NCBI GenBank assembly: GCA_046538735.1
Contig: JBKHII010000009.1
Coordinates: 1 to 64,000, forward strand
Length of the DNA: 64,000 nucleotides
DNA from: SLST01 sp046538735
GTDB taxonomy: Bacteria; Spirochaetota; Spirochaetia; DSM-27196; SLST01
Reading direction: 5' to 3'
Part shown: positions 42,687 to 50,364 of the stretch, piece after piece
How positions within the stretch are numbered: the first letter of the stretch is position 1
Layout: each line of letters opens with the position of its first letter
Notes under the pieces: generated by a model
Seen by the model: only the letters and a program-made list of their open reading frames with translations
Database searches by the model: none
What the model was told of the DNA's origin: nothing
Position numbers and translations under genes: made by a program

Positions 42687-45491
42687 CTACCTCACCACGA
42701 ACTTCGTTCTGCACACGCCGCGAAAGTCGCACGAACCGCACGAATCGCCGCAGCTGTAGTCCCCGGCGAGCACGCGCCGGACCGTCTCTCGAACGATGTC
42801 GTAGACGAGGACCATCACCTCGTCCATCCGCTCGCGGCTCATCACGGGACGTTCGTGCTCCGGATCGTCGCTCACGACGACCTGCACCGACCCTTCCTCC
42901 AGACTGTAGTACGCCGCGGTGCCCACGCGTTCCCCGGACGATTCGAGCAGCCGGACATAGAAGGGAATCTGAACCGACCCGAGCCGGTCCCGCTCGGCAG
43001 TCCGCTCCGCTTCCGAGAGGTCGGCCACGCCGGTGGCTACCTTGGAATCGGCGTTCTGCGCCTTCAGCGTGGGGAGCCGCCGCTTCTTGTAGTCCACCAG
43101 CGTCACCGACCCGTCCGGCGCCCGGGTCACTCGATCCACGCGTCCCACGAGGTACGCGCCGGTCTCCTCCTCGAACCGGTGCTCCCACTGCTCCACGAAA
43201 TCGAGGCTGTGCCCCGCGATGAGCCCGGCGTCATGCTCGAACAGCCGCTCGAAGACGCGCATCGCGAGCGGCTCGTTCGCGGCGGAGACGAACTCGGGGA
43301 CCATGCCCTTCGCCTTCTGCTGAACGTCACGAAGCTTGCGGCCCACGAGCTCGCGGTACTCGGGAAGCGCCTGCGGATCGAACCGACGCCCGGCCGCGTG
43401 CAACTCGCGGAAGAACTCCTCGAGCACCTTGTGGTAGAGGCTCCCAACGTCGCGCGCGTTGTCCGGATCCACGGTGTAGTCGAGATCGCGAAGGCCGAGG
43501 ACCCGGAACAGCAGGTACGAGAAGGGACAGGCGCGGAAGCGCTCCACGTCGTTCGCGGAGAGCGAGATGAGCTCCGGGTGGCGCTCGTGGCGCTGCCGGT
43601 CGAGCGCGGCACGGACAAGCTCGGGATCGGAGATCGGATGCCGGACTAGATCGACGCGCGGGCTCGCGGGGGAAGCGTCGACCTTCTCGGGCTCCTCGCT
43701 CCCGCCGGCGGGCCGACGGGCCGGGGCGCCGGCCGCGTACGCCGCCGCACCGTCTCGCTGGAGCCGATAGACGCGGCGCGGGGTCGTCTCGAACGACTCC
43801 TCCGCGCGCCACGCGGCGAACGGCGAGAGCGGCGCCCCGTCCGGCGCGGCGCCGACTCCCGCGTCCCGGATCCGGCCCACCGCGACGAACTCGCCCGGGG
43901 GCAGTGTTGGCCCGTCCCACGTCGTGCGGCTGCACGACACGCTCACCTGCTCGCCGGAGACCGCGTAGCCGCGGACGAAGTCGCCGCTCAGGTCGCGGTC
44001 GGCGACCTCCTCGCCGAGCTTCTCGCGTTCCGCGTCCGTGAGGAAGGGGAAGCGCGAGGCGGTCACGCGCGTGGCGCCGTTGCTCGCGTTCACGACGAAG
44101 TGATGCTCCGGGTAGACCGCTGCCCCGACCCGGTAGGGAAGCACGGCAACGCCGCGTTCGCCTCCGCGCGGCACGTAGAGCTGCTCGGAGAGCCGATCGA
44201 TCCAGAATCGGTACGGCGCGTCCACGCTGAGCGAATGGTTCCGCTCGAAGTCGGAGAGCGCGCGGAGCTCCACCCGGCAGCGCTGGACGAGCGATTCGTC
44301 CTCGGCACGCCATCGGTCGGAGTCCACGAGCCGCTCGATGAGCGCGGCGACCGCGGTCCGCAGGTCGCCGGCGGTTCGCGCCCGCGTGACCGCAGGCAGA
44401 TCGCGCATGAGCGTCTCAACGAGATCGCGCTCGGGCGATGGCCCAATACGCTTCCAGCCCGGATCGGGGCGCCCCCGACCGCCGAGACAACCGCGCTCCG
44501 CTCCGGCAAGCACGAGCCGCGCGTTGACCGACGGATCGCGCCAGGGGACGGCCCGGTTGAGCAGGAAGCGCTTCATCGCGTCCAGGCTGAACCCGGACGA
44601 GACCACGTCCGCGATCGAAGCGAAGAAGCGCCCCGGCGCGCTCGCCGCGAGCGAGAGCCCCTGGCGAACGCTGATCGGAATCGCCGCGAGCTCGGCGGCC
44701 TGCTCCACGCGCGTGCGGACGGCGTCCAGGTCGGCGACCGTCAGCACGATCGACTCGGGCGCGACGCCGGCGTCCAGGAGCGCTGCAATGCGGCCCAGGG
44801 TCGCCTCGAGCTCGGTGCGGCTGTCCGGGTAGAGCGAGATCCCAGGGACGCGACCGGCGCCCTCGGGGGGGAGCGACGCACGAGGAACGCCGGCGAGCGC
44901 GGACTCGAACTCGGGGAAGTCCTCGGCGAGCTCCGGGAGGACGAGAAGGTGATCGCCGCCCTGGTAGGCGGGGACGCGTTCGAGCCACGCGGGCTCAAAG
45001 AGGTGGTGCTCGTCCAGGAACGCCGTGTACCGGCGTTCGATCTCGGCGAGATCGGAGAGGAGCGTGCCGAGCGGGAGATCGGTGCGAGCTGCTCGCTCGT
45101 GAAGCAGGCGTGCCTGCGGCAGCGCAGGGAGGATCCGCGTCAGGTGCGCGCGGAAGCCCTCGGCGTTGGCGGCCGAGGCGAACGGCACGACGCGGGCGAG
45201 GAAGGGGTCGGCTGCGTTCTCGGCGATCAGACGCTCCACGAAGAGCGCGCGAACGGTTCGGTTCGCGGGGAGCCGGTCGGTGCGGAGGTCGAAAGCTCGC
45301 TCCTTGAAGCGATCCCACGAGATGATCCGGTCCTCGCGAATCGCACGCGTGACTTCGCTCCGGATCACCTCGCGGCGCCAGAACTCGGCGGCAATCTCGG
45401 AGGGCAGAACGACCGCGGTGCCGGTGCCGAGCGCCTGAATGATCGATTGACAGAAAGCTTCCCTAAATGAGCGCACGATATGCTCCGACAT
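42687..45491 (-). CDS. addB: AddB-type nuclease with Fe-S cluster cysteines
   Basis: 934 residues, inactivated-helicase-like N-terminal half and a C-terminal PD-(D/E)XK nuclease (GRVDRVTRAPDGSVTLVDYKKR). An early cysteine in VERFRACPFSYLLF and three late ones in CGDSCGSCDFRGVC form the four ligands of the AddB/Cas4-type iron-sulfur clasp. ATG 45491. Operon addB-addA is the Gram-positive-like order; moxR follows 89 bases later with its own promoter. Confidence 0.88.
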   Translation of the reverse strand: MSEHIVRSFREAFCQSIIQALGTGTAVVLPSEIAAEFWRREVIRSEVTRAIREDRIISWDRFKERAFDLRTDRLPANRTVRALFVERLIAENAADPFLARVVPFASAANAEGFRAHLTRILPALPQARLLHERAARTDLPLGTLLSDLAEIERRYTAFLDEHHLFEPAWLERVPAYQGGDHLLVLPELAEDFPEFESALAGVPRASLPPEGAGRVPGISLYPDSRTELEATLGRIAALLDAGVAPESIVLTVADLDAVRTRVEQAAELAAIPISVRQGLSLAASAPGRFFASIADVVSSGFSLDAMKRFLLNRAVPWRDPSVNARLVLAGAERGCLGGRGRPDPGWKRIGPSPERDLVETLMRDLPAVTRARTAGDLRTAVAALIERLVDSDRWRAEDESLVQRCRVELRALSDFERNHSLSVDAPYRFWIDRLSEQLYVPRGGERGVAVLPYRVGAAVYPEHHFVVNASNGATRVTASRFPFLTDAEREKLGEEVADRDLSGDFVRGYAVSGEQVSVSCSRTTWDGPTLPPGEFVAVGRIRDAGVGAAPDGAPLSPFAAWRAEESFETTPRRVYRLQRDGAAAYAAGAPARRPAGGSEEPEKVDASPASPRVDLVRHPISDPELVRAALDRQRHERHPELISLSANDVERFRACPFSYLLFRVLGLRDLDYTVDPDNARDVGSLYHKVLEEFFRELHAAGRRFDPQALPEYRELVGRKLRDVQQKAKGMVPEFVSAANEPLAMRVFERLFEHDAGLIAGHSLDFVEQWEHRFEEETGAYLVGRVDRVTRAPDGSVTLVDYKKRRLPTLKAQNADSKVATGVADLSEAERTAERDRLGSVQIPFYVRLLESSGERVGTAAYYSLEEGSVQVVVSDDPEHERPVMSRERMDEVMVLVYDIVRETVRRVLAGDYSCGDSCGSCDFRGVCRTKFVVR

Positions 45492-45511
45492 TCTACTGTG
45501 TGGAGGACGTG

Positions 45512-45754
45512 ATGAACAGGCGATATCGAGTAAAGGGCATCGCAGGACTGGAAACGATCATCGACTTGCTCGCCGAGGCGCCGGGCGGCTACGAGGCGCG
45601 CATCACGAGTATCTCGGAATACGGAGTCCGTGAGTCGTACGAGTACATCGGTGCCGACCTGCTCGAGTCGTGCATCCGCACCGGGTACCTCTCGCTCGTT
45701 GAGGACGATGCACCGCAGCACGTCGCCGAGCGCGAAGCAGTCCTCTCCGCATAG
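45512..45754 (+). CDS. Small protein, unknown function
   Basis: 80 residues, start ATG 45512 with GGAGG seven bases upstream (an upstream ATG in frame has none). Sequence MNRRYRVKGIAGLETIIDLL, then a mixed alpha/beta stretch. Divergent from addB; stops one base before the convergent neighbour. No family recognised. Confidence 0.6.
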   Translation: MNRRYRVKGIAGLETIIDLLAEAPGGYEARITSISEYGVRESYEYIGADLLESCIRTGYLSLVEDDAPQHVAEREAVLSA

Positions 45755-46066
45755 TCAGGCCCAGTCTCGGAAGGGGTTGCGGTCTTTCTTCCGCGCGCGA
45801 TAGCGCTTCCACGGGATTCGGGACCATCCGGTCGAGATGAGGAAGCGCACGATGTCCGGGCGCCCGGTATAGCGGGCGCGCCGATCGGGACCTCGCGCGG
45901 CGAGGATGATCGGCACGTTCTTGAAGATCGGCTCGAAGCGCGCCCGCGCTTCGGCTACGCGTCGGTCCCCGCCTTGCAGCACCTCGGGCGCGACCTCCAC
46001 GACCGCGAAGGTGACTCCCTGCTCCTTGATCAGTGCTCCTCGGAAATCGAACGACTCGCCGGCCAT
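45755..46066 (-). CDS. Small basic protein, unknown function
   Basis: 103 residues: beta-rich start (FDFRGALIKEQGVTFAVVEV), then KNVPIILAARGPDRRARYTG, and a very basic end. TATGAT (46080-46075) ends 8 bases before the ATG with no Shine-Dalgarno, supporting transcription. No family recognised. Confidence 0.6.
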   Translation of the reverse strand: MAGESFDFRGALIKEQGVTFAVVEVAPEVLQGGDRRVAEARARFEPIFKNVPIILAARGPDRRARYTGRPDIVRFLISTGWSRIPWKRYRARKKDRNPFRDWA

Positions 46067-46102
46067 CGCAGTAGATCATAGCGCACTCGTGCGTTTCTGC
46101 CT

Positions 46103-46130
46103 TTGTCGCGATGCCATCTTCGGGTAGATT
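46103..46130 (+). promoter_or_regulatory. Candidate promoter of the GGCT-like gene
   Basis: TTGTCG (46103-46108), 16-base spacer, TAGATT (46125-46130); leader carries GAGG before ATG 46148. Confidence 0.4.
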
Positions 46131-46147
46131 CAGGGCTGAGGTCCGAC

Positions 46148-46801
46148 ATGAACATGCTCTGGTATGCGGCTTATGGGTCGAACGTCAATCGCAACAGGCT
46201 TCTCGAGTACATCCGGGGCGGGACGTCACGCTTCAACGGCGTGCGCTACCCCGGATGCCGCAACAAGCAGGATCCCATCCGAGACTACGCGATCGCGATC
46301 AACCGCGAGCTCTACTTCGCCCGCATGTCCGATCCGTGGGGCGGCGCGGTGGCATTCGCGCGCCCCGAGCCGTCCACGAGCCGGACGCTCGGACGCGCCT
46401 ACCTGATCACGGCGGAGCAGTTCGTGGACATCGCGTGCCAGGAGAACGGCCGCAGACCGGGCGATCCCGAGATCGTGCTCGACTATGCGTACTCGGAACG
46501 CCATCCCGAGAGTTACTTCAACCCGTCCGACCCGTCGATACCCGCCGGTCAGGGAGGCCAGTGGTACGGCCGCATCGTCCTCCTCGGCACCCGCGAGAGT
46601 TGGCCCGTCTTCACGTTGACCGCCGAGTGGGAAGGCTACGCCGACGTCAACCCGCCGGCCCGCGCCTACCTCCGCTGCATCGCAGACGGCATCAAGCAAC
46701 TCGGCCGCATCTCCCACAAGGCGCTCGTGGAGTACTTCATCGGCAAGGTCGGCGTCAAGGACCGGATCAGCCGCCCGGTGCTGGAGCGTTGGCTGCGATA
46801 G
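46148..46801 (+). CDS. Gamma-glutamylcyclotransferase-like fold protein
   Basis: 217 residues. The start MLWYAAYGSNVNRNRLLEYI carries the YGSN signature of the GGCT/AIG2 fold, and GRAYLITAEQFVDIA fits its later beta strand and helix. The C-terminal third (YLRCIADGIKQLGRISHKAL) is extra. Whether it acts on gamma-glutamyl peptides is unknown. ATG 46148 has GAGG upstream. A long reading frame in another phase over the same bases is a shadow. Confidence 0.78.
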   Translation: MNMLWYAAYGSNVNRNRLLEYIRGGTSRFNGVRYPGCRNKQDPIRDYAIAINRELYFARMSDPWGGAVAFARPEPSTSRTLGRAYLITAEQFVDIACQENGRRPGDPEIVLDYAYSERHPESYFNPSDPSIPAGQGGQWYGRIVLLGTRESWPVFTLTAEWEGYADVNPPARAYLRCIADGIKQLGRISHKALVEYFIGKVGVKDRISRPVLERWLR

Positions 46802-46841
46802 CCACGCCCGGGCTCCACCGGCAGGCGGTGCAACGCTCAGC

Positions 46842-46870
46842 TTGACATCGATATGACCGTTTCCTATTAT
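46842..46870 (+). promoter_or_regulatory. tRNA-Ala promoter
   Basis: Perfect TTGACA (46842-46847), 17-base spacer, TATTAT (46865-46870): the strongest consensus promoter in the window, 17 bases before the tRNA. Confidence 0.75.
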
Positions 46871-46887
46871 TGGAATCTGATTCCGTT

Positions 46888-46961
46888 GGGGGTGTAGCTC
46901 AGTTGGCTAGAGTACGTGAATGGCATTCACGGGGTCACGGGTTCGAATCCCGTCACCTCCA
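46888..46961 (+). tRNA. tRNA-Ala (anticodon GGC)
   Basis: 74-base cloverleaf. Acceptor GGGGGTG/CACCTCC, discriminator A. D arm contains GCTCAGTTGGCTAGAGT, anticodon stem CGTGA/TCACG with loop ATGGCAT (anticodon GGC at 46922-46924), T arm GGGTTCGAATCCC. CCA is not encoded. Confidence 0.96.
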
Positions 46962-46979
46962 TCGATTCTCTCCGGCATA

Positions 46980-48650
46980 ATGGGCAACGGATCACGCGGG
47001 AACAGCGATCATCCCTTTTCCGGCGACATGGATCCGGAGGTAGCCGCGCTGATCGGCGGCGCATCGGCCGATCAGACCGATGCCGACGACGTGCCGGACT
47101 TCTCCGACCTTTTCAGCGAACCGTCCTCCTCAACCGGCCCGAACGACCCGAAGGCCCCGGCCGATATCGACATGTCGGTCACGACCTTCACCCGGCCGAC
47201 GGTGTTCGAGGAGGATCCCAAGCCGCTCTTTTCGGATAGCGACTACTACAAGACGGCGCTGACCGGCGAGGGCGAGGTCTCGAAACGCCTTCACTCGATC
47301 CTCGGCGAGTTCCTGAACGCAAAGGACCCGCAGGATCGCTCCATGCACCGCGGTCGTCTCATTCCGGCATACTGGGAACTCTTCCGCAGCATCGCCGTCC
47401 GGATCACCACTCAGCTTCCCCAGCCGAAAGTACTCATGCTTCGCTTTGGGATGCTCCTTCCCACGATGGTCTCGGCCGAGCAGCGGACGATGCTCAGCAA
47501 GGTCATTCTTGCGAACACGACCGGAGAGCCGATCTACTATGTGGACGAGTGGCTCCGCGACGTCGCGCGTGGGAGGATCAACGCTTCGGCGACCGACGAA
47601 ACCAAGCCGAGCCAGCGGCGCGAACCGGACAAGATCAACGCGCTGCTCGAGAAGACGCGCGGCAGACACGAAGCGCAGCTCAACGTGATTCGGAATACCG
47701 CGGGCGAAATGATGCAGCTCGAAGAAGACCTGAGGTTGAAGGTCGAGACGATCGGCGATCACGATCGGCGTCCGGAGTTCGACAATCTGCCGGCACCGTA
47801 CAACGAGTTCCAGCGTTCGGCGATCGGCGAGATCACGAACATCATGCGTCGGCTTGCGACGGTCAATAAGGAGCTCGGACGGCATTACCGGGAGATCGAG
47901 GGGCTGGACGACCAGCTGCAGAACCTGCGGGACAAGGAGAACGAGGTCGGCGACGTGCACGTTGATCGCAGGACCATCAACGAGGAGGCGAACACCGTCC
48001 GGCAAATGGCCAAGCTCTGCGTGGGGCGCCAGGGGAACCACTTCCCGCTTCTCATGAAGCAGTACATCCGTAACGCCCTGTTCGACGTGGGAACCCGCGA
48101 GAACGTCCTGAACGCGCTCGCCGAGGCCGAGTACCTCGATCCGGGGGTGTTCCTGCGAACGTTCAAGATGCAGACAAACCGGATCGTGCCGAACGTGGTG
48201 CTGATTCCGTGCTACGGCGAGCAGGGCATCTGCTGGGAGCCGTTTGAGCGCTACAACCGCGCGAGCAGCCGGGGGCGGTTGGCGATTCCAATGTACCCGA
48301 AGGATCTCCGCGTCGCGGTCGTGGCGGCGCTCGGAGACCTCAGGTGGCAGATCGCCAAGGAGAAGGCACAGCACTACTGGATGGAAGAGGGCCTGACCGG
48401 CTGGTACTACCAGTGGTTCGAGGACCGGAAGATGCGCGGCGACGTGAAGGACGCGTTCATCCAGGACTACATCCTGTGGATCACGAAGGAGAGCGAGGGT
48501 ACCCAGAAGCTCGACCGCGAGATCCGCGACATCTTCTGGCGCTACGTTCCCTTCCCGCAGGAAGTCAAAGACAAGCTCAAGAACCGCGGTTATGTCTACA
48601 CCGAGCTCTACAAGAAGGACCAGAACCGGGCGATGTCGGACGGCTACTAA
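46980..48650 (+). CDS. Large conserved-looking protein with coiled coil, unknown function
   Basis: 556 residues from ATG 46980. N-terminal ~60 residues are acidic and disordered (DPEVAALIGGASADQTDADD), then helical segments, a charged coiled-coil region at about 210-330, and a well-ordered C-terminal ~200 residues rich in Tyr/Trp (YYQWFEDRKMRGDVKDAFIQ, DIFWRYVPFPQEVKDKL). No signal peptide, no enzyme motif. There is no Shine-Dalgarno, and the gene begins 18 bases after tRNA-Ala with no terminator between, so it is probably on the same transcript. Converges with the next gene, 6 bases apart. Confidence 0.72.
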   Translation: MGNGSRGNSDHPFSGDMDPEVAALIGGASADQTDADDVPDFSDLFSEPSSSTGPNDPKAPADIDMSVTTFTRPTVFEEDPKPLFSDSDYYKTALTGEGEVSKRLHSILGEFLNAKDPQDRSMHRGRLIPAYWELFRSIAVRITTQLPQPKVLMLRFGMLLPTMVSAEQRTMLSKVILANTTGEPIYYVDEWLRDVARGRINASATDETKPSQRREPDKINALLEKTRGRHEAQLNVIRNTAGEMMQLEEDLRLKVETIGDHDRRPEFDNLPAPYNEFQRSAIGEITNIMRRLATVNKELGRHYREIEGLDDQLQNLRDKENEVGDVHVDRRTINEEANTVRQMAKLCVGRQGNHFPLLMKQYIRNALFDVGTRENVLNALAEAEYLDPGVFLRTFKMQTNRIVPNVVLIPCYGEQGICWEPFERYNRASSRGRLAIPMYPKDLRVAVVAALGDLRWQIAKEKAQHYWMEEGLTGWYYQWFEDRKMRGDVKDAFIQDYILWITKESEGTQKLDREIRDIFWRYVPFPQEVKDKLKNRGYVYTELYKKDQNRAMSDGY

Positions 48651-48656
48651 GCCTCC

Positions 48657-48953
48657 CTACTCGTTCGGCTTCGCGCCGTCGCCGCCCTTCTTCCCGAAGA
48701 TCGGAGCGAAGTACTCCTCCAGATTCCACTTGCTCGAGATCCACCGAATCAACCGGTGATAGATGAAGTACGTCAGCCCGATCGCCGCGAGGAAAATCAC
48801 GATACCCGCGATCTGACCCACCTGAGACGCGAACCCGCCCGGAGCGACCCACGCGTAAAGCACCATCAGCCCAACGAGAATGAGGATCATGAGCACGACG
48901 TTGACGACCGTCGCGGCGATCATGAAGAGAATCGTATTAGCCTTCTTGTTCAT
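48657..48953 (-). CDS. Small membrane protein following lspA
   Basis: 98 residues. Two long hydrophobic helices (TILFMIAATVVNVVLMILIL and IAGIVIFLAAIGLTYFIYH) and a charged cytoplasmic-looking tail. ATG 48953 lies 17 bases inside the end of lspA, so translation is coupled. No family recognised. Confidence 0.7.
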   Translation of the reverse strand: MNKKANTILFMIAATVVNVVLMILILVGLMVLYAWVAPGGFASQVGQIAGIVIFLAAIGLTYFIYHRLIRWISSKWNLEEYFAPIFGKKGGDGAKPNE

Positions 48954-49494
48954 CCGACATACTCCCGTGCTCCTTCTCGAAGAGCACACTGATCATGAGC
49001 AGGATCCCACACACGACGACGCTCGAGTCGGCGACGTTGAACGTGGGCCACCGTTCGAGACCGAACAGCCCGTAGAACTTCACGTCCAGGAAGTCCACGA
49101 CTCCCTCCGGTCGGAATATCCGATCGATGATGTTCCCCACGCCACCGGCGACGATCCCGGCAACCGCCCAGCGCTGGAGCCGCGTGAGCTCATCCGTGCG
49201 GAAGTAGTAGAAGATCAGCGCAGCGATCACGAGCGAGGGAACGATGATGAAGAGCACTCTCCGAATCTCCGGTCCCAGTTCCCGACCAATGCTGAACGCG
49301 ATGCCCAGATTCCGCACGTGGATGATCCGAAAGAAGTCCCCGAGGACCTCGATCGCCGGTCCGCCGTACTCGAGCCGTTCGATCGTCGCGACGATGATCG
49401 CCTTCGTGATCTGATCGATGACGAGGAGGGCGGCGGTAAGAACAAACGGGAGCAGCAGGCTCTTCAGCTCGTCCCGTGAACGATGTAGTGGCAT
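48937..49494 (-). CDS. lspA: Lipoprotein signal peptidase (signal peptidase II)
   Basis: Inner-membrane aspartyl protease that removes lipoprotein signal peptides. Four membrane helices; the two catalytic aspartates are in AGGVGNIIDRIFRPEGVVDF and FNVADSSVVVCGILL, and the early VRNLGIAFSIG matches the family NxGxAFS motif. 185 residues. Between nif3 and a small membrane protein. Confidence 0.95.
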   Translation of the reverse strand: MPLHRSRDELKSLLLPFVLTAALLVIDQITKAIIVATIERLEYGGPAIEVLGDFFRIIHVRNLGIAFSIGRELGPEIRRVLFIIVPSLVIAALIFYYFRTDELTRLQRWAVAGIVAGGVGNIIDRIFRPEGVVDFLDVKFYGLFGLERWPTFNVADSSVVVCGILLMISVLFEKEHGSMSDEQEG

Positions 49495-49500
49495 GATGAC

Positions 49501-50262
49501 TCACAGTCCCGTGGGCACGTCCAGGAAGGTCGTCTCCAGGTCCAACTCATCCGCGAGATGCCTGCCGACCGCCTCCACGCCCCACGTTTCGGTTCGATAG
49601 TGTCCGCCGAACATAACATTAATCCCCGCCTCGAGACAATGATGGTAGATCTCGTGCGAGGCGTCGCCGGTCACGAAGAGGTCGAGCCCCTCGTCGATTG
49701 CCTGGAATACCTCGCGAGGAGCACCGCCGGAGACGATCCCGATCGACGCATTCTGCTCCGGGCCGAAGGGAAGCACGCCCAGGAGATCTCCGGTACCGCC
49801 GAAGAGCATCATCGCGACGCGTTCGGTCGTCATCGGCTCGGGCAGCTCGCCCGCCCATCCGATCAGCGCACCTTTGTAGTCGCCGAAAGGCCGACGGTTC
49901 TGCAGACCGAGCCTCGCGGCCATCACGGCGTTGTTGCCGAGCGTCTCGTGCGCGTCCAGCGGCAGGTGCGCCGCGTAAAGCGCGATGTCGTTGGTCAGGA
50001 AGGCCTGGAGCCTTCGGTAGTGCACGCCGGTGACGCGCTGCGCACGGCCCCAGAAGAGTCCATGGTGGACGAAGAGCATGTCGGCGCCCCAGCCGACCGC
50101 TCGCGCAACGGTCTCGGCGGCGGCGTCCACCGCGACGGCGACTTTGCGAATCGGCTTGTCGCTGCACTCGATCTGGATGCCGTTCCACGACGAATCGGAG
50201 CGGGAGTAATCGTCGATCTTCAAGAGCTCTCGCAGATACTCGTCCAGCGCGTGAAGCTTCAT
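49501..50262 (-). CDS. Nif3-like dinuclear metal-centre protein
   Basis: 253 residues of the NIF3/DUF34 family, a hexameric protein with two metal ions per subunit; proposed as a GTP cyclohydrolase I type 2-like or metal-insertion protein, role unsettled. Metal ligands are in LFVHHGLFWG, HLPLDAHETLGNN and VTGDASHEIYHH. Start ATG 50262: TATGGT ends 6 bases upstream and there is no Shine-Dalgarno. A very long minus-strand frame through the neighbouring protease is a shadow in the same phase. Confidence 0.92.
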   Translation of the reverse strand: MKLHALDEYLRELLKIDDYSRSDSSWNGIQIECSDKPIRKVAVAVDAAAETVARAVGWGADMLFVHHGLFWGRAQRVTGVHYRRLQAFLTNDIALYAAHLPLDAHETLGNNAVMAARLGLQNRRPFGDYKGALIGWAGELPEPMTTERVAMMLFGGTGDLLGVLPFGPEQNASIGIVSGGAPREVFQAIDEGLDLFVTGDASHEIYHHCLEAGINVMFGGHYRTETWGVEAVGRHLADELDLETTFLDVPTGL

Positions 50263-50268
50263 GCTCTC

Positions 50269-50298
50269 ACCATACGCGCGTTTTCGGTCTCGTGTACA
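50269..50298 (-). promoter_or_regulatory. nif3-lspA promoter, leaderless type
   Basis: Minus strand TGTACA (50298-50293), 18-base spacer, TATGGT (50274-50269), 6 bases before ATG. Confidence 0.5.
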
Positions 50299-50351
50299 GC
50301 CCGCGCGCGCGTGACGGCGGCGTCGGTCTATGCTCGTACCGTTCACGACGG

Positions 50352-50357
50352 TATACT
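50352..50357 (+). promoter_or_regulatory. -10 element of the Lon-like protease gene, leaderless type
   Basis: TATACT ends exactly 7 bases before ATG 50365; no Shine-Dalgarno. No clear -35. Back-to-back with the nif3 promoter. Confidence 0.55.
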
Positions 50358-50364
50358 CTACCGT

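Noticed and set aside
45447..45452. TTGACA as a promoter for the 80-aa protein
   Set aside because: No acceptable -10 at 15-19 bases; the match lies inside the addB coding region on the other strand.
46111..46845. 244-residue frame overlapping the GGCT-like gene
   Set aside because: Arg/Pro/His-rich out-of-phase shadow; the other phase has the YGSN signature.
49558..50364. N-terminal extension of the Lon-like protease
   Set aside because: Opposite nif3, unlike any protease domain, and the -10 lies 7 bases before ATG 50365.
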